Part shown: positions 44,632 through 56,494 of the stretch, piece after piece
Layout of the letters: the number at the start of each line of letters is the position of its first letter
Position numbering within the stretch: the first letter of the stretch is position 1
Origin: Uranotaenia lowii
Lineage: Eukaryota; Arthropoda; Insecta; Diptera; Culicidae
Assembly: GCF_029784155.1 (NCBI RefSeq)
Contig: NC_073692.1
Location: 328,991,920-329,055,919, forward strand
Length of the DNA stretch: 64,000 bases
Direction: 5' to 3'
Made by a program: the position numbers and the translations under genes
Notes under the pieces: generated by a model
Databases searched by the model: none
Told to the model about the DNA's origin: nothing
The model's input: the letters and a program-made list of their open reading frames with translations, nothing else

Positions 44632-45234
44632 CCTTCCAAAGCCGTTCGCTAAATATCCGTTTCGGGGAAATTTTAGTTGAGGTTTGATTTCGTTCTTGAG
44701 GCTGTAAATGTTAACCGATATTGATAATATTATATCCGTTGTGAAAGTAATTTATTCTAATTACTCAAGATTTAAAAATAAAGTCGATATGTATTAACAG
44801 GTTATCAGAAACTGGTGCAGAATGTAAAAAGTCCGAAAAATCAATTTTATTTTTAAAATACTCATAACTTTTGACAGCCTTCTTGTATTTAAGTGTTTCT
44901 TTGATGTTTGAAATTGTCAAGAATCCATTTTCCAAAAATGTATAGATATGTAGGAGTCCAATGAAAGTTTTGACCGCTATATCCGATCTTTCGGTAGAAA
45001 AAAATATTACTTTAAAAATACTACATCCAATTTTGTCTTTGCTTAGCTGTATTTCATTTCCCAATGAACCGATTTTCAAAACTCAAATTTTAATTTATTG
45101 TCGTTAATTTGATCATTATTTTCATAGAACATACATAGTCTTTTAAAATTCCCAGTTCTTCAGTATATTGGAATGATGATAAAGATGTTTGAAATATGCG
45201 CTTCGGGTCATATTGACCCGAACAGCTTTGGAGG
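44632..45234. mobile_element. 603-bp TTAA-flanked MITE, piggyBac-like
   Basis: The left end is CCTTCCAAAGCCGTTCG and the right end in reverse complement CCCTCCAAAGCTGTTCGGGT. TTAA flanks both sides (44628-44631 and 45235-45238). The Helentron-like copy 1 has the uninterrupted sequence around TTAAAGTCATGAC at about 29002-29014. TTAA duplication with CCC/CCT-starting ends is characteristic of piggyBac elements. A 104-codon minus-strand frame (44765-45079) lies inside but shows no transposase features and is AT-driven. Confidence 0.85.
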
Positions 45235-45447
45235 GTTAATTGCATTCAAAAAACTACAAATTTAATTATTACGGACAATTGATGTGACTTTGTGTTGTTT
45301 TTATTCGATATAAACCAATTCGCATGCCTACAGAATATTCTAAAAATAGTTTTATTTGAATCGTTTCGGCCATTTCGGAGGACTAGTACTACAAATACCA
45401 TTACAAGAGAATTTTATATAATAGATAAAATATCAATGTGAGAATTC

Positions 45448-46145
45448 CATTACGGAATCAATTTGCAAAAGATCGCAATTTCATAATTTTGATTTTGATT
45501 CTTAAGATAAGTTAACCACCGTTTACTTTATTTTTGAAAATTTATTTTCGGCATATCGGTGAAAATGAAAATTCTTGAAGAAAGAATATCAAAATTGAAA
45601 ATTTATAAACAGGGATAGAAAAGTTGCATTTTTGCTCCATTAAAATTTTGAAAATATTCTCCTTATTTTCTAAACATCTTTTAAATTTTCAATTCTTATA
45701 TTCTTTTTCCAAGAATATTCTTTTTCCAAAAATATTCATTTATAAGGACATCTTGAAAATAAATTAACAAAAAAAAATAAGATTCTTGATTCATAATTAA
45801 AATTTTACACTTTCTCATAGTCCATTTGGCAACACAAACCAAATGAAATCACTAAAAAAAATTGAAATTATATTCATTTGGAGGATTTTGTTAAATGACA
45901 AATCAAGATTTTATCTTTAAAAAGTTATTCACAGGATACTTATTATGAATTAAATTATTAATCAAAAGTTTTTGCTGATCATAGAACTTTTACTGAATCC
46001 CTGAATCTTCAGGTGAACATTCAGCTAGAAATATATTTTATTGGCTTGTTGTTAAACATTATTTATATTGCAGACTCCTTAAACACAAAGTTTTTAACTA
46101 TAATCTTGAATTTATATCACCAATACAAGAGTTGATAACTTTTAA
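45448..46145. repeat. Dispersed AT-rich repeat Y (pairs with 40868-41510)
   Basis: Second copy of repeat X, including the internal palindrome (AGAAAGAATATCAAAATTGA and, inverted, TTCAATTCTTATATTCTTTT) and the same order of marker words. Divergence includes many substitutions and small indels, so the duplication is old. Confidence 0.65.
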
Positions 46146-46996
46146 AACATATTTGATATATTTAACCAATGCAGAAAATAGTTATGCATGTGGGTAAATA
46201 TAATTAGCTTTTAGTTTGCTGATTTGATTCAAAACGAGCATTTTTGCTTTGGAATGAAGCTTTCAAAACTTCTTATGTATTCTTCTAACTTCGTGAACAA
46301 AATTGGTTGCTTCTAGGATTAAAAATAGGAATCAAAATAAATAACTCCAAAAGAAAAATAACTTAAATCTGAATAAATAGATAGAACCTATACATTTTGT
46401 TTCTTTTCTGTATGTATGCATAGTTCAAGCAAAAATGTTTAAGAAAAATTTTATCTCCATAAAAAAAATCATTTCTGGAGTTCACTACAATAATTTTAAA
46501 TATAAATAATAAAACATGTTGAATTTGTCAGTGAAAGCTTATTATGACAAAGTAAAGGTTTTAAAATTAAGTCTCCTGAATAATCAATGAGAAACTAATA
46601 AATATAAAAATATGGAATTCCAAGCGCAGCTTCAATAGTTTTAAATTTCAAGCTATATTCAGAGCATCGTCGTCAATTGAAATATTGGATCCTGTAAAGT
46701 AAGCATTCTAGATTGCCGGGCTTAAACCAGGTTTGGTCGAATTTTCAAAGACAAAATTGAGAATCACCCGGTCTTGTCCGATTGTCTCGATATTGAGGAA
46801 AAATTCGTATTTTTCCCAGATTGTAATTAGTTTAAACGGACAAATTGCACACATTTTTGAAATTGTAGGATAAGATTTAATCGCTGCTGATGTGCCTTGG
46901 TAAAAAATAAAAGTTTAAATTTTTTATATTTAAATAAAACTTTTCGTTTCTAAAATGGAAAGACTTAATAACTCACTTATTAATCTTTTAAAGATA
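46146..46996. other. AT-rich sequence, no gene recognised
   Basis: It includes CCGGGC words near 46718 and GTAAGCATTCTAGATT near 46699, similar in type to sequence flanking the 9-bp satellite near 58695 in inverted orientation. Confidence 0.35.
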
Positions 46997-47932
46997 CCAT
47001 AAACTGGGGGAACATTGATCTCTTTTTTAATTCATTTTCAAATATTTTGGAAGGGGTTGCTTTTTTGTAACAGTTAAAAGTATTTAAATACTAACTGAGG
47101 TAAAGAGTATAAAGCATGACCATTGATAGCAGAATATTCAAACGACATCAATAGCTTTAACTAAATGTTTGTTACAAAACCAGATTTCGTGTTTCGGGGT
47201 GACTTTGATCACTATGGTTTTAACGTATCTCTTCATCTTCAAAATTATTGTTTTGATGCCAATTAGCACAGAAGGCTTACAACATCAATAACTGTAATGT
47301 TTTGTTTGGACTCAATTGAATTTTTCAACATTTTCTTTCAAAAACAAATATACTCAAAAGATGGACAATGTGGCTGCATACATTTAGGGACAAAAATTAT
47401 ATACATTTCTCAATATATTTTGTCCACAAATACAAATGAAATTTAACTTCCATGTAATTCCCTAGGTCCTCCCACTGTTCCTATGATCTTTTTTTTTTTA
47501 TTAAAACTTATCCATTTGAAAGGAGTTTAAGCCATTTGTTCTATTAAGGCTTTCTTATAGAAAATGGCCCTTTTTTAAATATCCAATATTTATCATAGAA
47601 TTACCATAGCAATAACTCTAAAGCTATACCTTTACAAAGGAAAACAGTTAAACTTTCATATAAAACATCCCATTTGCTTCTAAGTGCTATCATTTCGTCA
47701 GGAGAAGTGTTTGTTTGTGGGTCTTTGAAAAAACTGATATTTTAAAACTTTTAAACTATATTTTAAGTAATAAAAAAAAATCTAAAACTACAAACCAAAT
47801 TTGGCCTATTTGAAACTCAACTTATAGGTTTTCAAACGCAGAAAACAGTATTCAGATATTTTAACTTCAGGCTGAGTTAATGTTCATAATATGCAAAAAG
47901 TTTATGTTGATCAATGTTCCCCCAGTTTACGG
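46997..47932. mobile_element. 936-bp MITE related to the one at 12950-13903
   Basis: The left end is CCATAAACTGGGGGAACATT and the right end in reverse complement CCGTAAACTGGGGGAACATT, both continuing GATC. The left flank is TA; the right flank is TT, consistent with a mutated TA duplication. Length and ends match the family of 12950-13903 (CCGTCAACTGGGGCAACATG), and both have an internal GGGGT-AC/GACTT-G-TC-type repeat near one third of the length. Non-coding. Confidence 0.8.
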
Positions 47933-47984
47933 TTTCTCAAGGGAACATTGTTGTCCATGCCTTTGTTTAATGATTGATTAAGAA

Positions 47985-48200
47985 AATTTTGGCGTCCTGA
48001 ACTTGCTTATTCTGTTGAGTATCGTGAGTAATAAACACCTGTCACATCGCTATCAGCTTGTTAATGTGTTGAATTTGTATTTGATGATTGAATTCTGAAA
48101 TTAAAATGGATGATTTCAAATTCTGAACAGGATTAGTTACACTTCTTAAAGAAAACGTTCTAACTAAAACCTGTTTTTTCGCTTGCCGCAAATGTGCTGC
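47985..48200 (+). repeat. Fragment resembling hAT-like copy A
   Basis: CACCTGTCACATCGCTATCA, TTGTTAATGTG, GATGATTTCAAATTCTGAAC and TTACACTTCTTA follow the order seen at about 40445-40570. The fragment stops before the G-run terminus. Confidence 0.5.
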
Positions 48201-49190
48201 CCTTAGAAGCATAACTTAAATATTATAAATTTAATGACAAAACTTTATTCTACAAAATTTAACACAACACGTTCAAAAGCATAAATATACTCAGTTTGTA
48301 AAATTGATTCCAGTGACTTTTGAGATGAAGTATGCCGAATTTTGATGTTTCTCGGCTTAGATTTTTTTTGCGGTGTTTAAGCATCTTTCACAACTATAAC
48401 AAAACCGTCATAAAACGAGCAGCACAAAATAAAGCCAAAAAACCGTAATAAAACTTTCAAATGCTAGTTGACTGAAACTGTGTTACTTGGATTGTTATTT
48501 AATAACTCTAAAAATTTCCTTTTTTGAACCCACAAATCATCAGTTTTGGTAGATAGATATAAAAAATCTGGACAATATCGAGGCAGCCCAAGCAATCAAA
48601 AGTTCCATAAAACAGGTACAAAAACGCTTTCTCAGCCTCATCACTGATATGAAGTACGCTCTATGCAGCTCATAATTTATGTTCTTATTGATACTTTCAA
48701 GTTCCAAAACAAATCTTAATGATCTTCAATTTATTTTCCTTATTGAATCGTCATATAAATTGTTAGTAAATTTACATTTTTATTGGCTTCGGAAACTCCC
48801 GGGATTTTTGAGCGTTTTCCAGAATTCGGAAGTTTCCTAATTTTTGTTATTCCCGGATATCATGGTCGGGAAATCACTATCCAGTTATTATATTTTAATT
48901 GAAAAATGAAAAAAATATTCGTTATTTATAATCATATTCGTAATCATATCGATTGATACTTTTTAATTTAAAAACCTTTCATGTGGATAATAACTTCAAT
49001 GATGCGATCTTTTATTCCTCAGGGATATTTAAGTATATGTAAATGCCTCAAATGTCTTTAATCCTTATAGTATATAGTCGGAATTATATATAGAGATTCC
49101 AATTCATCCTAACTTCTCAACCTTGTGAATCAACAATGTACAAATATTTCCCAATTTAAAACAACTTCTTTCAAAAACACGTGTTTTGAG
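48201..49190. other. AT-rich sequence, no gene recognised
   Basis: Near 48588, CCCAAGCAATCAAAAGTTCC resembles a TIR start also seen at 51268 (CCCAAGCAACCAAAAGTCAC). No partner end was found. CCCGGGATT-type words occur near 48797. Confidence 0.35.
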
Positions 49191-51060
49191 TTTTGAATCC
49201 ACGGCCGGGCTCAAAATTCCTGACGTGTGTGGGTGGATCCCGGATTGACATGGGTAGAGGTTTTGTTAATTCAACAAACCATCAGCCGATGGTAAATAGA
49301 TGAGGAAAAACGGGACATCAAAAATGCACCGCAAACGAGATAACGATGATGATGATGATGACGATAATTAGGAAGGCAGCTGTTGCTGTAAGCACTTCCC
49401 CGAGTTTTTTTTTTCATCTATCGCTTTCTCTGGGGACGGAATGTGGCTGGCATACATATATAACGTCCTTTGCTGTATGAAGCGTTTTCTGAGTAAGGTT
49501 CCGCCTATCGGAATTTCGTTAAACGCTGTTGCAGGCGCCAGGACACAATTGAGGGTAATTTTTCGTTTTAATTTCATTCTTGAAAACAAACAACGGGGAA
49601 ATAGTATGTGATTAATCCACCTATTAATAACCCCAACAATTATGTTAACCTTATTTATATATTATCAACAATTCATAACAAAAACAAGCATCATGCTACA
49701 AAGTGTATTAGACAATCAACAATCAACAATCAACAATCAACAATCAACAATCAACAATCAACAATCAACAATCAACAATCATAACAGCATGCTGATGATC
49801 AATCAACAATCACTATAGCATATTGTTAAATTTAGGTTACAGGGACGCTCAAAAACAATACTTTTCTTTATTTTCTATTGTAAACGTATGACAATTCTCA
49901 ACCGGATACGCTTGACTCCCGACAAAAGTAACAGTTCTCATAAGCCCCGGCACAAGAAAGGACCCAACTAATGAGGAACCAAATAGAGAATGTGTTTGCT
50001 GCGTCCTTTGGGAAGGATGTAAATTGAGCCGAGATACGAATGGTGAGATAAATGTCGTTAATCATATACACGTACGCCAACAACTGTTCCGCGTAAATAG
50101 GCCCAGGGAAAAAGTGCGGCACATCCCAGGAGAGGTGTCACTTTAAAACGGCTCGGTGCCGCGCCGCCTAGAGGGATAGCAATTTTTACAGTTAGGTATT
50201 CCAATTTTCCAAGTTGTGGTGTGTTTTGTTTGCCGACGGCGCAGAGCGGAAGCGGAAATTTAAATGAGGCTCCGTGTAGTGGAAAACGTTCGGGTTGCCT
50301 TTTCCGGGAAGCTCTCGATGCCAATGCAAGCAAGTAAAGATTCTTGCACAGAAAATTTAATTTCAATTAAGATTCCAATCCAAGAACAAACCATAAGAAG
50401 GACCACTACTCTTCTGAAGCGCAAAATCAACAGTCAGTCAGTTGCCGGCAAAACCGGAAGCGCCTGAGTCGGTTCCGGCGAAGATAAAGTATGTTCCGAA
50501 AACAAGCTTCCGTATGTAGCAGCCAGACGTGGAGTACCTCTGGGCCCGAAAAGCCATCCAAAGAGTAAATGATTCTGCTCCACTTACTGGAAGAGTGCTG
50601 AAGTATTTGGCCGATTTCATGGGAAGGCAGGGAATGATTGCGTTTGCGGAAAATGCAAACAAATGGAGCGGCTCTGCTTCAGGAGTTTGAAAAGCCGTTG
50701 AAAATGGAGCCGGACCAAGAGCTACATGAAACGGAGAAACCAAAAACTAATGTTGTAACTCTTCCTCTTTCCATGAAGCGAACAGCACCAGAAGAAGTCG
50801 AGCTCCTTCTGCTCTTTACCAATTGTTGCCTGTTGATGAAAACTTGGTGTGGTCCAGCCAGCTAAAGTTTTCACCACTTGGCAAACAAATCGGTATTCAT
50901 TCTGGTGCATCGCCTAAGGCTCCCGAAAAGGATCGGATGATGCATTGCAGTGCATTTGCCAGGCTTTTGCATCATGAGAGGAACTCTGCCGACCGCCGCC
51001 GCGCCGCCTTATTCAAATGGAAGCCGACGCACATGGATTCGGGTGCTCTTGTTTAAGCTA
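49191..51060. other. GC-richer unique island, no gene proven
   Basis: Compared with its surroundings this stretch is GC-richer and lacks recognised transposon ends, apart from the 7-bp repeat at 49712-49780. Frames of 62-102 codons occur on both strands, mainly 50058-51056, but none shows a domain, and opposite-strand frames overlap equally. It could include exon, regulatory or intron sequence of a host gene. Confidence 0.35.
49712..49780 (+). repeat. (CAATCAA)n minisatellite, about 10 units
   Basis: A 7-bp unit is repeated nearly perfectly about ten times, starting CAATCAACAATCAACAATCA. Confidence 0.95.
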
Positions 51061-51267
51061 ATATTTTATTTCCTTTGAAAGTCTGGGTGCAGAACGGTTA
51101 ACAAAACTAAATTGAAAATGTAACCAACATTAGTTTTTTTTTTTTCAAAGTAGATTTTTCAATTCAAGAAATTAATTTATCGTTTAGGCTTGCAAGCTTA
51201 TTAAAAGAAAATTTCAAGACTACTCCGGCTCGGCCCGGCTGCCCGGTTTTTGTGGAAAACTCCCAAG

Positions 51268-51515
51268 CAACCAAAAGTCACATATTTACTTGAAATAAAG
51301 GCATTGAAAGTTACATTTTTACCGTCAAAGAGAATCAACTGCCCAAATTCCTTTAGTGAACTTTATGTATTCATTCATGAACTTTGAAGTTGCAAAAGTG
51401 ATTATTATCTACATTGTATGTGACTTGTTTTGCCCAATTTCCATCAGTTAACTCTATGTACTCATTAATGAACTTGAAAGTTGCAAAAGTAATTTACACG
51501 TAAGTTGTACGGGAC
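51268..51515. repeat. MITE-like left end with a tandem duplication
   Basis: CCCAAGCAACCAAAAGTCAC looks like a terminal sequence. Inside, CTGCCCAAATTCCTTTAGTG to AAGTTGCAAAAGTGATT (51340-51410) is repeated with changes at about 51430-51500 (TTGCCCAATTTCCATCAGTT to AAGTTGCAAAAGTAATT). The opposite terminus was not found. It resembles the start of family 1 at 2468 (CCCAAGTAATC). Confidence 0.5.
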
Positions 51516-51636
51516 TTAAGTCACATAAAGGGCATAAAGTGTTCGAACCGGGATTTACTAAGTCACAAAAAGTGCATTGAGGTGCTTTCAAAATAAAATC
51601 ACCACTTCGAGTTTTATTATCAGTTAAAACAATATC

Positions 51637-51705
51637 TAGGCGTGGTCTTGTGGTAACGTGTTTGATTCTCACCACGAAGGTCGGTGTTCGATCCCCAAGC
51701 TGGGC
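51637..51705 (+). repeat. tRNA-like SINE-type box
   Basis: GGCGTGGTCTTGTGGTAACG is a good A-box/D-arm, TTGATTCTCACCACGAAGG has anticodon-arm character, and TCGGTGTTCGATCCCC is a near-canonical B box. A T-run follows at 51709. The acceptor stem does not close. Probably a tRNA-derived SINE head. Confidence 0.55.
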
Positions 51706-51719
51706 AATTTTTTTTAAAT

Positions 51720-54405
51720 AATTAATTTGGTAATTGAGTTACGATTCTGATGCGATATATGTAGGAAATGTAGGAAAGAAGCAATTGAGCAATTTGTCGA
51801 GTTTGGAATCCGGCGCGTGGCATCATGGCCCCACCATGTACAGAACATAGTAAATAATCAAGAGAAAGCGATTTGAAAATTTTTGCTCATTTTACGGTTT
51901 TTTGGGAGCTGAATTAATAGACTTTATTTACCTTTATATATGGCTTAAACTTAGATATTTGTTCTTGTAAAAACTGGTTTATACATTGAATTTGATAAAC
52001 AATGTTTTTACGTTCGAGAAAAAAGTATAAAAAATAAAAACGACAAAGAATCCATAAAACCAAACTATTCCAATAAAGTAACGTTACGAAAAGAATCTGA
52101 ATGATTTTTATTTTTGCAAGACTCATCATTTAGATCTCCCGTTTCACAAACTGATGACAGTAGCAAAATCATCAGCAGAGAATTGACATATTTTGAAAAC
52201 AAAGTATAGGGCTTTTGCTACCCACACATACAAGAGGTCTGTTGGGCACACATCAATGGTTTTTATATGCGGAAAAAGCAAAATTCAGCTAAAATGTTGT
52301 TTTAATTTTAAATGAGTGCATCTTTTCTCTTAAAAAGTGCCAATAAGTATATTTCGAATCGTTGGCTAGCAAGTGGAAATAATTGTGTTGATATTTGATT
52401 AAGTGGCAGTGCAAAAACTAGCAAAACAAAATGGAAAAAATAACTCTTATGTTTGAAACATTCAACGGTTCCTCCAGATCTTTTGTTGAAATATTTGGGT
52501 TTATCTTTTAGGATTTTTGAACCGGAAGGATAAAGTTAAGTGATTTCGTTGCGGAATTTATTCTTTAGCAATATTCCCTCTGCATCCTTAGTAAACGGTC
52601 GTATCCTCCACAGAATCTTCATTTTTTCAAAGAATCTCACTCGAAATCAGAAAAAAAATTGCAAACAAATAAACAAATGCACTGGCTTCTCAAAAATGTG
52701 CTGTGTAACGAAAAACTTTCTATAGTTTTCAAGAATAAGTTCGAAAACTAACCTTTTTCCTTCGAATCGTATTCATTTTGCATTAAGCTGTCACTTTTGT
52801 TTGTCTAACGGCTTACTAATACTAATGCACTGTGAAAAAGCCCTACAACCTGAAGTCTAGCTAAAAAACATCTATCAACGGTGAAAAATCATTCTCAATT
52901 ATCTCAAATTTTTGAAGCTAGAATCTGTCAGTTTTGTAGGTTAGAGTTCTTATTTTTTTTTTGTTTCTTTTTTTGTCAGGGATGTTAAAATACCTACTTA
53001 GTTTTTGGGTCTTGGGTTTTATAATTGCTAAAAGTTTGAATTGTTTTGCAATACTACCAACTGTACGGACAGGTGCCCGAAACTAATTTTCTGTAACAGA
53101 TCGGGTGTATAACAGCTCAAAACTAGAAGAGCATTACATTAGAATTAAACTAAATAATTAATAAAGGCGACTTACAATTTCAGTTCCTGACTTGCACTTT
53201 ATCAAGCCGCGTGTGTGGGAATGTTCGAGGATGTTCTAACCCTGGGAATACAAAATTTCATCCACTTAGTTAATATGTATATAATTTTATTTGAATCATC
53301 AGACTTACATAAGAATCTCTTAGATTCATACAATTCATTCCGGGTTTAGCAGTTTCGCCTGGCACGAAAGCTCAGATCGGATTCCGATAACCTGAGAAAC
53401 TGATTTTACGCTAGATGTAAATAATGAACAATCTTAAATATCAATTGAGCAACTCACATTTCAACTTTGTACTTTTACTTTTTAGTTGCGGTTCTCAGGA
53501 TTTAACAACCAACTTGTGGTAATTTTCATAATAATACGAGAGCAACCGAAAAACGTGGTAAAATACTTCTGCTAAACTAATTCACTTTTCCCTCTCCTTC
53601 TAACTTTCCTTCTCCTCCTTATTCTTTCGTTTTACTCCTTTACATATCTTTCTTTCTTTCTACTTTCTCCTGTCAGATATCATATCTAAGATTACCCTGA
53701 TTTGCAGCTGTGTACAATAAAAGACTACACTACACTGAGCAATTTCAACAACCAACTAAAAATTAAAAAATACCATATACATATCTAGATAAGGTTTTGT
53801 ATGCAGTATAGAGTTAAAATTTTTCATGTTCAATTTTTCCCAGGATCCCGAGAATTCCCGGGAAAAGGACTGTCGGATTTCTCGATTCCCGGGATCACTA
53901 AAATGGCCGAGAAATGGACATTCTAGAAATAATAGACTGATTATTAATTCTTATCTGGATGACTGAACCGAATTCTATGCACTTTTTTTTTAATATCGAA
54001 TTTTTGTATTCAATTCTTTTTTATCACGTCTTTGATATTCAATTGACTTCTTATTTCAATTTTCATTTTGAATTCATATTGATTTCTAGGAATTAAAAAT
54101 CTACATTGTTATTTTAATGATGTCCAAAAACTTATTTTTTAAAAAATTAATTAGCCTCCCTTCTCCCTTCCTATCTTCCCATAAGAAGAAGGGAGGGGTC
54201 TCACATAATCATAGAAATATTTTTCGTATTCAGTTGGCTTGAATAGTTTTCGAGACCCCCTTCAAAAGGGGTCATCCGAAAACATGTTTCATCATTCCTG
54301 CCCATGAATAACTCTCATGCCAAATTTTTGCTCTCTAGGTTTAAAGTCGACTGAGTTTATCGTGGACAACAAACGAACAAACAAGCAAAAATTGCTTTTT
54401 ATATG
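51720..54405. other. AT-rich sequence, no gene recognised
   Basis: 53460-53750 is pyrimidine-rich (CTTTCTTTCTTTCTACTTTC) and includes GTACAATAAAAGACTAC, which could be an old LTR or 3' end, but no paired repeat exists in the window. 53845-53900 has CCCGAGAATTCCCGGGAAAA. Confidence 0.35.
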
Positions 54406-54431
54406 CAGTGGTGTTCGAAAAAATAGCAACG
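54406..54431 (+). mobile_element. Possible Tc1/mariner-type left terminus
   Basis: CAGTGGTGTTCGAAAAAATA followed by GCAACG is the form of many Tc1-like inverted repeats. The matching right end was not found in the window, and the 90-codon frame downstream (54555-54827) is not a transposase. This is probably a truncated copy. Confidence 0.35.
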
Positions 54432-55517
54432 CTTAATAGAAACTTTTAAAAGAGGCTTAACTAAGTTTAATTTTTTTGTTATGATCATCAAAAAGAATTG
54501 TGTGAAATTGGTTTAATCAAGTACCTATCAAACTAAAGTTCTGGAAATTCATTCATGTTGAATAATGTATTTTTTTCAAATCAGTTAACATGTCCTACTT
54601 TAATAAAAAAAAACTTGGTACTTGGTAACGTTTGTTATTATAAAATGATTGTTGAATTTATTTCTTTTTATAGGTTTTATTTCAAACTTCATATCTTAGG
54701 TTGGTTTGGATTTAAAAAGCAAACGAAAACCAATTTTCTAATCAATGGCGATAGACGCTTGCTTTCAAAAATCTTAAAACAAGAATTCCAAAGTCAAATA
54801 AATTTTAGAAAACAAAATTTTCAATAAATCATTGCTGAACTTTAAATTGGTGGTTTGCTGTTTTATATTTCAATTAATTTATAATTTTCACCTTTAAGAT
54901 CCACCATGGAATTATTATTTTATTCTCATAACAGAACCAAAAAATCCTGTTGGTCATAGAATAATTCTACTTGATTGTCAATATTCACTTTTTCAATAAA
55001 ATGGTCCTCAAAGAATTATGATTATATTAATAAAAAAAAAAACAAAAGAAGAGGTTTTTTATTAAAAAATCTAATAATTTGAAACATTGTTTGAAACATT
55101 TTGCAATAAGAAAATAAATATTTAAACGGCAATTTTTAAAATCAACTATCATCTAAATAAAAGTTTTTGCTAAAAAATATATTTTCTGACATCGTGTTCA
55201 ATATTGATTTCAAAGATTTTTAAAAGCAAGCTTCTGCCGTTTGAAAATCAAACCTTCAAGATGAAATAAAAACAACAATCACTCTTTAAGACCAAAAGTG
55301 GCACAGTACCAATTTTTTTTTTGAGTGGGAAATGTATCAACACTAGTTTTTAAAAAAAAATGCATAATTTAATGTGTAGGATTTTCAGTTTTCTATTTTT
55401 TTGGTTAAATAAGCAATTTTCAATTTTTTCTTCTTGATGGTAACAAAAAAAAAATTAATTCAAAGGTTTTTTCAGCATTTTTGTAAAGTTTTTGTTAAGC
55501 GCTTACTATTATTAAAA
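54432..55517. other. AT-rich sequence, no gene recognised
   Basis: No repeats or coding sequence were recognised. The longest frame has an AT-driven composition of Phe, Lys and Asn. Confidence 0.3.
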
Positions 55518-55580
55518 ACTAGCTGACCCGGTGTGCTTTGCTACCCCTTCCATGGAAAAAATTAAGTTCGTTAAAAATAT
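55518..55580 (-). mobile_element. Helentron-like 3' terminus, reverse orientation
   Basis: ACTAGCTGACCCGGTGTGCT is the reverse complement of the end of the element at 28811-30754 (GCAAAGCACAACGGGTCAGC plus TAGT), with GCTACCCCTTCC also shared. The element body would extend to the right, but a TCTATATATA-type start in reverse was not found, so it is truncated or diverged. Confidence 0.6.
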
Positions 55581-56494
55581 TTTAATTAAAATATACCTCT
55601 TGTTTTAATAAAAATTTTAAGATTATTCAAAAGCGAACTATTTTCCATGGCATCTGAGCTTCTAGATTGTCTGGAGTCTCAACTTTACTTTAAGGTTTTA
55701 AGGTTGAAGGAGCCACCTTTCAGAAAAAAAATTGGAGGAAAATTCAGTACAATAAAAAAACTTTTTAAATAAAAAAAATCGCTAGTTTTTGAAGCGGAAG
55801 GAGTAGTTATATACAGCCAAAATTGAACATAATTTAAAAGTGTGCCAGACTTTATGAAAAAACACTAAGACATTGCACAATAGGAATTTTGCTATAATGA
55901 AATATCTTTTTTCAAATTGAGTAAAACCATACAAATTTTTTTGAATAATTCATAAAAATACGAAAATTTGTTGAATTATTTGAGATGGTAAGAAATAGCT
56001 ATATAAGCAATAAATAAAGTACCAATTTTTGTTCAAATGAGAATATATCAGAAAATAATGCATAGAAATTCTTATCAGTAACAATCCAATTTAATATTGA
56101 TACTATTACATTGAATTAAATAAATCAACGAAAATAAGCGTCAAGCTTCATTAAGAACAATCCGGTAGCAGGAATTGCAAAGATTTTCTCACCAACGAAC
56201 TCTATACGGTCAGAACAATCTTTTAAAAGAATGTTGTGCAAAATTCAACGAAATTGCTAGTGAGTTTGATTTTAATTTGTCGAAATCTGTGTTTAAATCT
56301 AGGATAGGATAGTTTTATCTCTGTTAATAATTGGAAGCATCTGCAAAGATTGTTAAATAAATTTCTTTTGTTTATGAGCAAACTGATTCTTTACATGTAT
56401 TTGTTTCTTTATCTTAAACAGTTAGTTAGCAATTGTTCCAATCAATTTTGATAATAAGTATCAGACAGACCACGTCTAAATTTTAATGAAACCA
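55581..56494. other. AT-rich sequence, no gene recognised
   Basis: Possibly the decayed body of the Helentron-like element whose end is at 55518. Nothing else was recognised. Confidence 0.3.

Larger units (their letters stand above)
43135..45265 (-). mobile_element. Helentron-like element copy 2, split by two MITEs
   Basis: On the minus strand this matches the 28950-29430 part of the Helentron-like copy 1, with shared words such as GACGAATAACAAACCCCTCA, TTTGAGAAATACGCGCC and ACCGCCCAAAGGAAAG. Two tandem versions of the internal unit are present. The match is interrupted exactly by a TA-flanked MITE (43658-44510) and a TTAA-flanked MITE (44632-45234), and resumes after each. Terminal sequences were not found, so both ends are likely lost. 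Confidence 0.75.

Noticed and set aside
44765..45079. 104-aa minus-strand frame as a host gene
   Set aside because: It lies entirely inside the TTAA-flanked MITE and has no transposase or other motif; an AT-driven chance frame is more likely.
53460..53750. Solo LTR with polyadenylation-like signal
   Set aside because: Suggestive pyrimidine-rich sequence and AATAAA are present, but no TG...CA boundaries with a target duplication and no second copy could be found.
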